DNA of 64,000 nucleotides from Paraphaeosphaeria minitans (GCA_015832175.1 WJXW01000005.1:2542001-2606000), one strand, 5' to 3'. Positions 47,915-61,391 are shown, numbered from the stretch's first letter. Notes: a model not told the origin generated them from the sequence alone. Translations and numbers: made by a program.

Positions 47915-49271
47915 AAGGCTTTAGCCCTTTTTATTACCTTTATCTCTAGCTCCTAGTCTCCCTACTTACTACTTATTAACTTAAAACATAATTAGCCTAA
48001 TTTATATTCTAGATTAGTAGGGGCTTTCTTACCTTCTAGGCCTAGCACTTAGCTAAAATTCTTCTCTAAATCCTTATTAGTAATATTAAAGTACTATTTA
48101 ATCTCCCTAAGAAGGTACTAGAGCTGTGTATCTCCTTAAGAGTAGGGTATAGGCCCCCTAGATTTCTCCATCTAAAGGTGTTTTAGGCTATAGTAGAAGT
48201 TAAAAAGCTAGCTATTAGTATTAAAGATTTTCTAGTACTAACCTTTTTTAATAAGGCCTTAGCGCTAGGGGTAGTCCTTTATAATGTGTCTAGTCTTTTT
48301 ATAGGTTCTATAAGCCTAGGCTTAGTATTCCTAATCGCGAATTACCTAGGTACCCGCACTAGTGTTTATAATTAGGTTATAGAAGCTCTTAAATAACCTA
48401 TTATTATATTCTATATAAAGGGTTAGCCCTATAAACTTATTAAAAGTGTATTAGTTATTAGCTAGCTTATTAAGAATAAGACTAGTAGTAGTAGGTATAG
48501 AAGCCTTCTATTACTTATATTCCTCTATAGTAAGAGTAAGTCTACCTATCTTTATAATAACCTCTTAGACTTACGCATCTACTTCTTCTTTATAACCTTT
48601 ATTTCCTCCTATTCTTATTTCCTCCTATACCTTAAAAAACTTCTTAAGTAGTAGAATAAGTAGAATTACTAGCAAAGTAGCTTTAAAATAAGCTAGATTT
48701 ATAGTAACCTATCTCTCCTCCTACTATATAGCCCTAATTACCTTATCCTAGTCTCTACACAAGTAAAGAAAATTTTATATTTCTTACACCTAATAGGTAT
48801 TTATATTACCCACTCTTAGGTGACTTTCTATTAGCATTATATATATAACTATAGTTTTATTATCTTAGCTAAGACCTCTAAAGAAAAGAGTTCCTACTTC
48901 TATCTATATAATTTATAATTAGGTAAGGGTAGCTTACGTATAGCTATTAAACTTATAAAAGTAATTATCTAGTATAATAGGCTATTAGCTTACTTTATTA
49001 AGCTAGCTCTTAAAGTAGGCCTTAGTTAATTTTTACTACTCTAAGTCCATTAATAAGTACTTAGAGTAAAGTATCTTCTAGAAGTCTTTTTATTTAACTA
49101 AAGCACTTCTATAGGCTAGCAGCTTTATAATATTCCTTTAGTAGGTACCTAAGTAAAAAAAGGGTAGCTTTTACTTCTTAAGCTCTTTCCTCTACCCTAC
49201 TCTTTCTACTTAAAAGTTATAGTCCTCTAGAAAAATAGTAATATTAATACTACTAAAGTTTAGTATATTAC
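47915..49271 (-). pseudogene. Host sequence F, piece 3, with an unidentified minus-strand coding relic
   Basis: RIP-damaged repeat of unknown family. The minus strand reads as protein for about 180 codons over roughly 49200-48610 if TAG/TAA are taken as mutated codons: words include PFFT, VPTKGIL, NKKTSRRYFTLSTY, LRPTLRASLIK and FISLIAIRKLPLPNYKLYR. A second stretch near 48200-47930 looks similar. It could be an ORF1- or gag-like protein, but no motif decides it. It is cut off on the right by Gypsy-3. Confidence 0.45.
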
Positions 49272-49727
49272 TGTTAAATCCAAGAGGGTAGCTAGTCCTA
49301 AAGGGTTAAGGTTAGTTCTTAGGCAGGAGTACTTATAAAAGATAGAAAGTCTTATTAATATAATAGTATCTTATAAAGTGTAATAAGTTAATAATTTAGT
49401 CTACTAGAATCTAAATAATAAATTAATAAATAAATTAAATATAAGTATAAGAAGCTTACTCTTGCATTCCTATATACTAAGTAATCCTACACGTCCTAGA
49501 ATCCTATATGTTCTAGAGTCCTATATGTCCTAGAGTCCCATACGTCCTAGAGTCCTGTGTAGGCGAGTCCTACGCATCCTAGAGTCCTTATATAGGTAAG
49601 GCCTATATAGTCTTTAGGACCTTTAGGACCTATAACCTGTTATCTAACTACTTAGTTAGCTAACTCTAGTAGACTAGTAGTTTAATAAGCTTATACCCCG
49701 CTACTTACACATAGCTAGATCCTAATA
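49272..49727 (-). repeat. 3' LTR of Gypsy-3 (456 bp)
   Basis: Begins TGTTAAATCC and ends ATCCTAATA. The purine tract lies at 49728-49741 on the minus strand. 17 bp units run through about 49486-49590. Confidence 0.92.
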
Positions 49728-49789
49728 TTATTCTCCCTTTCTAAGCTTAATATCTTTAGAAGTTAACTACCTATAAAGTTATTATTTTG

Positions 49790-50330
49790 TTCTATTTAAT
49801 ATTACTATAGTTAAGCTAATTATCTTAAGAAAAACTATATTTTTATAATAGTTGCCTATTTATACTACGCTAAGAAGAAATATACTTATTATCTTTTTTC
49901 TTTACACTTTTAGTGCACTAACTATATTAGATAGGAAAACTAGAAGTGTAAGCCTAAGGAGATTTCTTTACTAGATTATTTAAAAATAGATACTAAAATA
50001 GAGAGGTTAGAAAAGTTAGAGGCTAAAGAGAAGGTAAAGCTTTATATTAAGAAAGAGCTAGCTAAGGCAGCTCTCCTTCGCGCCTATTAGGTATAAAAGA
50101 AAATAGCGCGCTTACGTAATTAATAAAAGAAATTACGTTAGAAAGAATAAGAATTATTTAATTATAGTATAAGTACTATAGATAAGTTAGAAGCGTTTAA
50201 GGCGTAGGAGGAGTTAGTGTAGGCTACTACGTTAATAAATTCTAACGCGCTATTAGGCGCTAAGGTAATTAACTAGTCTATTTTATAGGCTAGCCCTCGC
50301 GCTAGTAGTAATTCCTAGGTATGTCCTAGT
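49790..50330 (+). pseudogene. Antisense cysteine-rich/coiled-coil frame at the Gypsy-3 3' end
   Basis: Same frame as in Gypsy-2 but on the plus strand. A cluster TGC..TAT..TGT near 49915-49950 gives CTN(Y)IR-EN-KC, compatible with CX2CX7C if TAT was TGT. Then come PKEISLLDYLK, a coiled coil (IERLEKLEAKEKVKLYIKKELAKAALL) and a tail DKLEAFKA-EELV continuing to about 50330. RIP-type stops interrupt it. Confidence 0.55.
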
Positions 50331-50339
50331 TATCTGTTT

Positions 50340-53300
50340 ATAATTTTTAGCGTTTAATTATAGAAGTTATTTATCTATTATTAATAGTTAGATAGGTTTT
50401 CCTTAGGTTCCTATATGTTTTTACTAGATAAATACCCTTTCTACTTAATAAGGTATTCTTTTGTGTCTATGTACACATTACGTACTTATAAAATTTATTC
50501 TACATTAAATTTAGTTTCTTCCTAACCTTAGTAATAGAAGGTAGTTTTAATTGGCATTTCTAGGTCTGCTAGTTCTAGTAGTAATACATAGAATACTAGG
50601 TGTATTTTTATATCTAGCAGTAGCTATAACTTATAGTTTACTAGTAATATTTACTTAGAAATGTAAAATAGTCTAACCTTAATATTATCTAGTTTCTTAT
50701 GTTTTTTCTTCTAAGTTTAAAAGTTCTTTATAAGTAGATATACTTTATCCCCCTTCTTTAGCTAAGGTGCTATTTTTTATTTTTAGTTTTAGTATAAAAT
50801 TAATTACTACTAAGCTTTTTTAAGATTCTCTTAGAGTTATTAGTGTATTTTCTTTATATTTTCTACTATATCTATAGCTTCTTTTGCTTTAATTGTTGTA
50901 GGAAATTGTTAGTTAAAGAGATATAGGTGTCTTCTATAGTTTACATAGAACAGTGTATATCCTAATACTGCTAATACTTTGTTATTATAGGCTAACTATA
51001 CTATAAGTAGTAATAAAACCTAGTTATTCTTCTAACTATTGTAGTAGATGCGTAGGTACGTTTCTATAGTTTAGTTTATACGTTCTATCTGTCTGTCTGT
51101 TTGTGGATAGTAAGCTGTTAATAGTTTTTATTTTATTCTAAGTAGTGCTATAAGCGTTGTCTAATAATTTAACATAAAGAGCTTGTCTCTATTGCTAATA
51201 ATTGTTTTTAGGATTCTGTGGTGTCTAACTAGTTAGTCTAGGATAAGAAAAGCGAGTTCTTTTACTATTATTCTTTTAAGGCATAGAATAAGCTCAATAT
51301 ACTTAGTTAGTTAGTAGACTATTACTAGTATACTATTGTATTTAATTCCTGTTGTTAGATCCTTAGAGTTTAGAATTCCTATAACAAAATCCATAGTAAT
51401 GTCTTCCTATAGTGCTGTTAGTATTCTAATTGCTTATATCTCTCTATATTTAAGATGTGTGCTATATTTGTTTCTCTAGCATTCTGCATATTTATAGATG
51501 TAAGTTGTTATAGCTTCCTTAATTCCTTTAAAGGTGTAATTCCTTTAGATAAGTTCTATTGTCTTTGTAATGCCTAGGTGTCTGTACATAGGGTTATCGT
51601 AGTATTGTTAGATAATCTTAGTCTGTAAATGTTCTAGAACTTCTTAGTTAATTACTAAAAGTTAATTTAGTTCTACTATTAGCTCTAGAGATCTATTTTT
51701 GGCTTTATAAAGAATTGCAAAGAAAGTTTTTGCCTTTTCTCCTACTAGATTACTTTGTTAGCTAAGAGCGTCTGCTCTGCCATTTTCTTTCCTAGCTATA
51801 TAGATGATTTTAAACTTATACTACTTAGTAGTTTGTGACTATCTTTGTTATTGTGGCGTAAGTTCTTTTATCGTCGTGAACCTTAGAAGGTTCTTATAAT
51901 CTGTGTAGATTTCTAGTGTTAAGTAACTAAGCGTATAAATCCTCTAGTGCTTTAAGGCTTTAATAATAGCGTAGAGTTCTTTATTATATACGTTATATTG
52001 TGTTTTAGCGTTATTGAATTTACATAAGTAATAGGCAATTAGGTGCTATTTACTATTATATTCTTATTTAGCATAGGCGCCTAGCGTAGGATTACTAGCG
52101 TCTATTTTAAAGCGCAATAGTTCATCGCTTCTAAAATAAATAAGGATAGGTTTTATAATACATACTATTTTAAGGAGTTAAAATAATATTTCGCACTTAT
52201 CTGTCTATTTAAAGGGTATATCTTTCTTTGTAAGATTTATTAAAGGTATTATAACCCTTGTATAATCTTGGATAAATTGTTAGTTAAATCCACAGAATTC
52301 TAAGAATTTTTGGATATTCTTGGCTATCTTTAGTATTAGCTAGTTCTTAATGCATTTAACTTTACTTAGTGCTATCTTAATTCCTTCTGTAGTAATAATA
52401 TGTCCTAGGAATTTAAGTTATTTAACGTTAAACTTGTATTTCTTAAGTTTAATGCGAAGGTATACTTTGTCTAGTGCTTCTAGTACTATCTATATATGCT
52501 TAGTGTGATCTGATTTGTTTTTAGAAAAGACAAGGATATCGTCTATATACGTAATAACAAATATGTCTAGGTGTTCACAGAGTACGTTGTTAACAAGTGC
52601 TATAAAAGCTACTAGTGCGTTTGTAAGTCTAAATAGTATAACCTTGTACTTAAATAGTCTGTAGCGTGATTAAAACGCTGTTTTCTATTCTTTACCTTTC
52701 TTAATTTGTATAAGGTGGTAACTGTCTCTTAGATCTATTATTGTAAATATCTTGGCTTAAGACAGTTAATCTCGTGACTCTATAATATTTAGTAGTAGAT
52801 ATTAGTTCTTTATTATTATGTTGTTAAGTTATTAGTAGTTAACGTATAGTCTGTCTAATCTATCCTTTTTCTTAACAAACATAAAAGGGCTTACTGCTAG
52901 TAACTTTAATAGTTATATATATCCTTTTTTAAGGTTTGTCTTAATAAAATCACGTTCTTTAAGGAGTTCTTCTCCTGTTTTACTGTATAGTGGTCTAAAG
53001 GGTGGCGTCTCCCCTTCTTTTAGGTCTATTATAAGATCCTAGGGTTAATGTTTAGGTAGGTTTACTTTTCCCTCCTTTTCTATAAACATGTGTGTCTATT
53101 TCCTGTACTCTCTTAGTAAGGTAAGGGGTGTGCTATTGTCCTCCTTCTTGCGCTTCTTAACCTGGTAGTTCCTACTAGCGTCTACTAAGGTGTACTTCTG
53201 TTTTTTAACTATCTATTGCAGTATTATATTATTAATAACTCCCTTATCTACTATTATTTTTAGTTAATGCGTAGGCTTTACTTATAATACATAATTGTAG

Positions 53301-55555
53301 CGTTTAAACAATATTTTCTTTATACCCTAGTTAATCTGCGCGTTGTGTATTATTAACTAAAGTAATCCTAAAACTAACTTATGCTTAGATCCTAGTAAGA
53401 TATCTAAGGTAAGTTTCTCTCTATATCCTTAGACTGTTATTGTGGTAGTGACCTCCTAGTATATTTAAGGTGTCTTAGGTATTAGGGATCTATTCGCGAT
53501 ATAGATAATATAGGGTACTTCTTTCTCTAATATTATAAGTCCTGCTTATCTTACTGTCTAATAAAATATAAACTTCCTTCCTACTCCTAAGTCTATAAGA
53601 GCTTAAGCCTATATTCCTTTAAGCTATACTAGTAGCTTAACTAATACTGTGCTTACTATAGCATTTAATTTAATAAAGGCGTCTTTTTATTTAAGTTTAG
53701 GCCTAAAAAAGACATCTATTTATATAGGTTGTAGTTAAGTTCTAGTGTCTAGTATACATTTCTAAGCATCCGCTTCTATTATTGTTCTTAAGTATATAGC
53801 TTGTGTAGATTATTTTCTTTTTCTTTCTGTAAGGATATTCTTCTGTTTTTCCTCCTACAGTCTTCACCGTTTCTATGTACTAGTTAAATTAGTAGTTCTG
53901 TTATTACTTCTTACGTAGGGTAGTTTATAAAGCCGTCTAAATGTTTAGCTATATAGTGGTATTCGCAGTCTTAGTTTAGACACGTATACTAGTACAGTTG
54001 CATGCAGTCTCTATTAATAAGTATATTATAGTATTTATTACCTTTTAGCGTAAAGTAAAGAAAGTATTTTACTTATTATTTATCTTAGAGGTGTTTATTG
54101 TAAGCTGCGATAGGGCAGTCTATCTATATCTATCTATAGTGTAATTTCCTTCTAGGTTATTTCTTATTCTCCTCTTTCTCTACCTTATATTATGTATATA
54201 TTAGTTCTTCGCAATGCGTCCACATATAGAATTAGTGTGTAGGATTTTAGTAGTCTAGGTAGTACTTTAGTACGTAGTCTAATTTCTTATTTTTATAGGG
54301 TCGTATCCCTTTTAGTGCCTAATAGGGTTCTATATAGTCCTAAACATTTAGTTTATACTTAGGTAACATAGGGTTGTCTTCTTCCTGCCTACTTTATAGG
54401 TGAGGAGTAGAAGATCTTAGTATCTCTTCTACGTCTTCCGCGTTGTAGTATATATTAGAGTTGTTTTCTAGATCTTTATATAGTTGTGAGTTAAGTAAAT
54501 CTAATTACTTACTTTGCTCTAGTGTAACGCGTTAGTAACTAAATAGCGTTATAATAACTTCCTATTCCTTATTAAGTTCTTAGTCCTTAATAGTTAGTAC
54601 ATTTAACTTAGTTTAATAGACTTTGTTCTTCAATCTACAGTTCCTGGCTATGTGGCCTAGTTTGCTATATATAAAGCATTTACAGGTCTTAGTTATTAGT
54701 TATTAACTTTTATTAGAGACGCGTTTATTAGGCTGCTTAGGGCCTATCCTTCCTCCTTTTTTTAGCCTAAGTAGTTAAACTAGACATCTTCTATTAGTTT
54801 GTATCTCTAGTAGTTCCTTAGCTGTTACTTTTAGATAATTCTAACAGGGTTCTTATAAATTATTTTTGCTAGTTATCTAAAGCTTATCGCCCTAGGGTTT
54901 TAGTGGAGCTCCTATTATAGTAAAAACTACTCTTTGTTAATTCTAATAGTTTCTTTGTATAGTTCTTTAAGTTTAGCAATTTGTGCACCACTACACAGGA
55001 GTTTCTTACGTAGTTTCTATTTAAGTCCTTATTTATACATGTCCTAAAGAGATTTATTGTCCTAGTTAAGTTATACAGCGTATCTACGAAACTTAGCTAT
55101 ATACTTAGCTACTAACTATTTCTAAGTTATAGTTTAAATCTTTGCTTTTGTAATAGAGTCCTTATTAGCAATCCTAAAGAGTTGCTTAAGGCATTTCTTA
55201 AAGTTATTATAATTCTTAATAATATTAACTATATTAGCGTGCTTATTCGCGTAATCGTTATTATTATTGTTGTGGTCTATTCCTAGGTACTTTTTAAAGT
55301 AGGGATAGATCTATAATCCTGTATCTCTTTACATATATATTGCTGCAAAGATAACCTTCTTTTTATCTTTAAGAGGTTTATCTAAGTTAAAGAAGTAGAG
55401 GTCTAACTAGAGAATCTAGACGTTAGTTTAAGATTATTCACTAAAGTAGAGATTAGGTTTATGCGCCTTACTACTATCCTTTATAGGAGTAATCTTAGCA
55501 GCACCTAAAGCTGTAGAAGAGGTAGAAGTTTGTGAAGTACTTATATTAAGGGTGT
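50340..55555 (-). pseudogene. Gypsy-3 gag-pol relic
   Basis: Gag from about 55550 down to 54440, then protease, RT (YIDD at 52538-52549), RNase H, integrase and chromodomain ending near 50430. It can be aligned throughout with Gypsy-1 and, inverted, with Gypsy-2 and -4. Many stops, yet less damaged than the other copies: TG to TA changes on the plus strand are few, CA to TA many. Confidence 0.85.
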
Positions 55556-55561
55556 TTAAGA

Positions 55562-56017
55562 TATTAAATCTAAGAGGGTAGCTAGTCCTAAAGGGTTAAA
55601 GTTAGTTCTTAGGCAGGAGTACTTACAGAAGGTAGAAGGTCTTATTAATATAATAGTATCTTATAAAGTGTAACAAGTTAATAATTTAGTCTACTAGAAT
55701 CTAAACGATAGATTAATAAACAGATTAAATATAAGTATAGAGAGCCTATTCTCGCGTTCTTATATACTAAGTAGTCCCACACATCCTAGAATCCTATATA
55801 TCCTAGAGTCCTATATGTCCTAGAGTCCCATATGTTCTAGAGTCCTGTGTAGGCGAGTCCCACGCGTCCCAGAGTTCCTATACAGGCGAGGCCTGTGCAG
55901 TCCTTAGGACCTTTAGGACCTATAACCTGTTACCTAACTACTTAGTTAGCTGACTCTGGCGGACTAGTAGTCTAATAAACTCGTGCCCCGCTGCTCGCGC
56001 GCGGCCGGATCCTAACA
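55562..56017 (-). repeat. 5' LTR of Gypsy-3 (456 bp)
   Basis: Begins TATTAAATC and ends GGCCGGATCCTAACA. The outer U3 end is almost unmutated (CTGCTCGCGCGCGGCCGG), matching the outer end of the Gypsy-2 5' LTR in reverse complement. Confidence 0.92.
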
Positions 56018-59000
56018 GTATAAACTAAATATTTAGAACTATATAGAACCCTACTAGGCACTAAAAGGAATACAACCCTACAAAAATAAGAAGTTAGACT
56101 ACGTACTAAAGTACTACCTAGACTACTAAAATCCTACACACTAATTCTATATATAGACGCATTGCAAAGAACTAATATACCCATAATATAAGGCAGAAAA
56201 AAAGGAGAATAAGGAATAACCTAGAAGGAAACTACGCTGTAGATAGATATAAACAGACTGCCCTATTACAGCCTATAATAAACACCTCTAGAATAAGTAA
56301 CAAGTAAAATACTTTCCTTACTTTACGCTAAAGGGCAATAAATGCTGTAATATACTTATTAATAGAGACTATATACAACTATACTAGTATATATATTTAA
56401 ACTAAAACTATAAATACTACTATATAGCTAAACGTTTAGATAGCTTTATAAACTGCCCTATATAAGAAGTAATAACAGAACTATTAATTTAACTAGTACA
56501 TAGGAACAGTAAAGACTGTAGGAGGAAAAACAGAAGAACATCCTTATAGAAGGAAGAAGACAATCTATATAAACTACGTACTTAAGAATAATAATAGAAG
56601 TAGATACTTAGAAACGCATATTAGGTATTAGAACTTAACTATAACCTATATAAATAGATATCTTTTTTAGGCCTAAACTTAGACAAGAAAATGCCTTTAT
56701 TAAATTAAATACTATAGTAAGTATAGCATTAGTTAAGCTACTAGTACAGCTTAAAGGAATATAGGCTTAAGCTCTGATAGACTTAGGAGTAGAAAAGAAC
56801 TTTATATCTTATTAGATAGTAAAATAAGTAGGACTTATAATATTAAAGAAAGAAGTACCCTATATTATCTATATTACAAATAGATCCCTAATGCCTAAGA
56901 CACCTTAGATATACTAGAAGGTCACTACCACAATAATAGTCTAAGAATATAAAGAGGAACTTATCTTAGATATCTTACTTAGATCTAAGTATAAGTTAGT
57001 CTTAGGATTACTTTAGTTAATAATACACAACCCGTAGATTAACTAGGGTATAAAGAAAATATTATTTAAACGCTATAATTATATATTATAAGTAAAGCCT
57101 ACGCATTAACTTAAAATAATAATAGATAAGGGAGTTATTAATAACATAATAATGCAATACATAGTTAAAAAATAAAAGCACACCTTAGCAGACGCTAGTA
57201 GGAACTACTAGGTTAAAAAGTGTAAAAAGAAGAATAATAGCACACCCCTTACCTTACTAAGAGAGTACAGGAAATAGACACATATATTTATAGAAAAGGA
57301 AGGAAAAGTAAACCTACCTAAACATTAACCCTAGGATCTTATAATAGACCTAGAAGAAGGGAAGACGCCACCCTTTAGACTACTATATAGTAAGATAGGA
57401 GAAGAACTCCTTAAAAAACGTAATTTTATTAAGACAAATCTTAAAAAAGGATATATATAACTATTAAAGTTACTAGTAGTAAGCCCTTTTATATTTGTTA
57501 AAAAAAAGGATAGATTAGACAGACTATACGTTAACTACTAACAACTTAATAATATAATAATAAAAAACTAATATCTACTACTAAATATTATAGAGTTACG
57601 AGATTAACTATCTTAAGCCTAGATACTTATAATAATAGATCTAAGAGACGGTTACTACCTTATATAAATTAAGAAAGGTAAAGGATAGGAAATAGCGTTT
57701 TAATTACGCTATAAACTATTTAAATATAAAGTTATGCCTTTTAGACTTATAAACGCACTAGTAGCTTTTATAGCACTTATTAATAACGTACTCCGCAAAT
57801 ATCTAGACATATTTATTATTACGTATATAGACAATATCCTCGTCTTTTCTAAAATCAAATTAGACCACACTAAGCATATATAGATAGTACTAAAAGCACT
57901 AGATAAAGCATGCCTTTATATTAAACTTAAGAAATATAAGTTTAACGTTAAATAACTTAAATTTCTTGGACATATTATGACTACAAAAGGAATTAAGATA
58001 GCACTAAGTAAAGTTAAATATATTAAGAACTAGCTAATACTAAAGACAGCTAAAAATATCTAAGAATTCTTAGGATTCTATAGATTTAACTAACAATTTA
58101 TCTAAAATTATATAAAGGTTACAATACCTCTAACAAATCTTATAAAGAAGGACATACCCTTTAAATAGATAAATAAGTGTAGAATGTTATTCCAACTCCT
58201 TAAGATAGTATGTATTATAGAACCTATCTTTATTTATTTTAGAAGTAATAAACTACTACGCTTTAAAATAGACACTAGTAATCTTACGCTAGGCGCCTAC
58301 GCTAAATAAGAACATAATAGTAAATAGCACCTAAGTACCTACTACTTATATAAATTTAATAACACTAAAACACAATATAATGTACATAATAAAGAACTCT
58401 ACGCTATTATTAAAGCCTTAAAGCACTAGAGGATTTATACACTTAGTTACTTAACACTAGAAATCTATATAGATTATAAGAACCTTCTAAGGTTCATAAT
58501 AACAAAAGAACTTACGCTATAACAACAAAGATAGTTATAGACCACTAGGTAGTATAAGTTTAAAATTATCTATATAGCTAGAAAGGAAAATAGCAGAGCA
58601 GACGCTCTTAGCTAATAAAGTAATCTAGTAGGAGAAAAGGTAAAAACCTTCTCCACAATTCTCTACAAAGCCAAAAATAGATCTCTAGAACTAACAGCAG
58701 AACTAAATTAATTTTTAGTAATTAACTAAGAAGTTTTAGAATATCTACAGACTAAAATTATCTAATAATACTACAATAACCCTATGTATAGACACCTAGG
58801 CATTACAAAAACAATAGAACTTATCTAAAGAAATTACACTTTTAAAGGAATTAAAGAAGCTGTAATAACTTATATCAACAAATATGCAGAATACTAGAGA
58901 AACAAATATAGTATACACCTTAAATATAGAGAGATACAAGCAATTAGAATACTAATAGCACTATAGAAAGATATTACTATAGATTTTATTATAGGAATTC

Positions 59001-60060
59001 TAAACTCTAAGGACCTAACAATAGGAATTGAATACAATAGTATACTAGTAGTAGTCTATTAACTAACTAAGTATATTAAGCTCATTCTATATCTTAAAAA
59101 AATAATAGTAAAGGAACTCGCCTTTCTTATCCTAGACTAACTAATTAGACACTATAGAATCCTAAAAATAATTATTAGCGACAGAGACAAGCTCTTTACG
59201 TTAAATTATTAGATAACGCTTATAGCCCTACTTAGAACAAAACGAAAGCTATTAACAGCTTACTATCTATAAATAGACAGACAGATAGAACGTATAAACT
59301 AAACTATAGAAACGTACCTACGTATCTACTGCAATAGTTAGAAGAATAACTAGGTTTTATTACTACCTATAGCATAGTTAGCCTATAATAACAAACTATT
59401 AGTAGTATTAGGATATACACTATTCTATACAAACTATAAAAGACATCTACATCTCTTTAATTAACAATTTCCTACGATAATTAAAGCAAAAGAAGCTATA
59501 GATATAGTAGAAAATATAAAGAAAATACACTAACAACTCTAAGAAAATCTTAAAAAAGCTTAGTAGTAATTAATTTTATACTAAAACTAAAAACAAAAAA
59601 TAGTACCTTAGCTAAAGAAGGGGGATAAAGTATATCTACTTATAAAGAACCTTTAAACTTAGAAAAAAAAACACAAGAAACTAGATTATATTAAGGTTAG
59701 ACTATTTTACATTTCTAAGTAAATATTACTAGTGAACTATAAGTTAGAGCTACTACTAGATGCAAAAATACACCTAGTATTTTACGTATTACTACTAGAA
59801 CTAGCAGACCTAGAAATGCTAAATAAAACTACCTTCTATTACTAAGCTTAAGAAGAAACTAAATTTAAAGTAGAATAAATCCTATAAGTATATAATGCGT
59901 ACACAGACACTAAAGAATACCTTATTAAGTGGAAAGGGTATTTATCTAGTAAAAATATATAAGAATCTAAGGAAAACCTCTTTAACTATTAATAATAGAT
60001 AAATAACTTCTATAATTAAACGCTAGAAATTATAAAGAGATAACTAGAACGCACTTAGGA
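56018..60060 (+). pseudogene. Gypsy-4 pol relic
   Basis: Protease, RT, RNase H, integrase and chromodomain in the same order as Gypsy-2, with stops in all domains. Coding-strand CA steps are kept and TG steps depleted. The chromodomain stretch near 59870-60000 retains a TGG codon (KWKGYLSS) that is TAG in Gypsy-2. Confidence 0.82.
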
Positions 60061-60149
60061 ATTACTACTACTATAAGGGCTAGCCTATAAAATAGACTAG
60101 TTAATTACTTTAGCGCCTAACAGCGCGTTAGATTTTATTAACGCAGTAG

Positions 60150-60590
60150 CCTACGCTAACTCCTCCTGCGCTTTAAGCGCTTCTAACTTATCTATAGTAC
60201 TTATACTATAATTAAACAATTCTTGTTCCTTTTAATGTAATTTCTTTTACTAATTGTATAAGCGCGCTATTTTTTTCACGCTTAATAGGCGCAAAGGAGA
60301 GCTGCTTTAGCTAGCTCTTTTTTAATATAGAGTTTTACCTCCTCTTTAGCCTCTAACTTTTCTAACCTCTCTATTTTAGTATCTATTTTTAAATAATCTA
60401 GTAAAGGAATCTCTTTAGGCTTATACTTCTAATTTTTTTATCTAACGCAGTTAGTGCACTAAGAGTGTAAAAAAGAAAAATAATAAGTATATTTCTTCTT
60501 AGCGTAGTATAAATAAGTAACTATTATAAAAACGTAGTCTTTTTTAAGATAATTAGCTTAACTATAGCAATATTAAATAGAACAAGATAA
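60150..60590 (-). pseudogene. Antisense cysteine-rich/coiled-coil frame at the Gypsy-4 3' end
   Basis: Minus-strand counterpart of the frames in Gypsy-2 and Gypsy-3, placed between the end of pol and the purine tract. It is broken by stops. Confidence 0.45.
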
Positions 60591-60644
60591 TAACTTTATA
60601 GGTAGTTAACTTATAAGGACATTAAACTTAGAGGGGGAGGATAA

Positions 60645-61100
60645 TATTAGAATCTAGCTATATATAAGTAGTAGGATATAAGCTTATTAGACTACTAGTC
60701 TACTAGAGTTAGCTAACAAAGTAGTTAGATAACAAGTTATAGGTCCTAAAGGTCCTAAAGACTACACAGGCCTCGCCTATATAGGAACTCTAGGACGCGT
60801 AGAACTCGCCCATACAGGACTCTAGGACGTATAGGACTCTAGGACATATAGGACTCTAGGACATATAGGATTCTAGGACGTGTAACATTACTTAGTATAT
60901 AGGAACGCGAGAATAAGCTTCTTATACTTATATTTAATTTATTTATTAATCTATTATTTAGATTCTAGTAGACTAAATTATTAACTTATTACACTTCGCA
61001 AGATACTATTATATTAATAAGACCTTTTACCTTCTATAAGTACTCCTACCTAAGAACTAACCTTAACCCTTTAGGACTAGCTACCCTCTTGGATTTAACA
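60645..61100 (+). repeat. 3' LTR of Gypsy-4 (456 bp)
   Basis: Begins TATTAGAATC and ends TTGGATTTAACA. Followed by GAGTA, the possible right target copy; its partner is lost with the 5' end. Confidence 0.92.
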
Positions 61101-61115
61101 GAGTATAAAAAACTA

Positions 61116-61316
61116 TGTTAAATAATCCTATCTAAAATCTATTATATAAATCTAGCTACTCTAATTATCTATTAGGTCTCACTTTTCTATCTTGTCTAGT
61201 TATCAGTTATTTATCGTCTAGTTTCTATTAGGTCCCTAATTAGCTATCTAAATAATAGCTAATTAGCCCTATGTGTCTCTAACTTTCTTTTATAGGCTAA
61301 CCTTTACACTATAATA
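61116..61316 (+). repeat. Repeat Z, copy 2 (possible LTR)
   Basis: About 200 bp from TGTTAAATAATCC to CACTATAATA, matching 16381-16569 in reverse complement. No duplication is assigned. Confidence 0.5.
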
Positions 61317-61391
61317 GTAGCTTACTATAAAGACTATTAGTTTTAATTATATTACTATAATAGTTATAGAAGGAGCGCTTCTTAAAAAGAG

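Larger units (their letters stand above)
49272..56017 (-). mobile_element. Gypsy-3: uninterrupted chromoviral element, minus strand
   Basis: 6,746 bp with 456 bp LTRs at 49272-49727 (3') and 55562-56017 (5'). The flanking five bases, ATTAC on the left and GTATA on the right, do not match, and the right flank is the interior of Gypsy-4, so one side has been exchanged or lost. RT box YIDD is intact (52538-52549). Plus-strand TG steps are well kept while CA steps are rare. It is the best reference for the family because nothing is nested in it. Confidence 0.92.
56018..61100 (+). mobile_element. Gypsy-4: 5'-truncated chromoviral element, plus strand
   Basis: Starts abruptly inside the gag-pol linker at the right edge of Gypsy-3, matching Gypsy-2 from 42822, and runs to a complete 456 bp 3' LTR (60645-61100) with purine tract 60631-60644. 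RT box reads YIDN (57824-57835). 57300-57814 is identical to 44109-44623 of Gypsy-2, whereas both flanks of that tract differ at many sites. 5' LTR and gag are missing. Confidence 0.9.
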
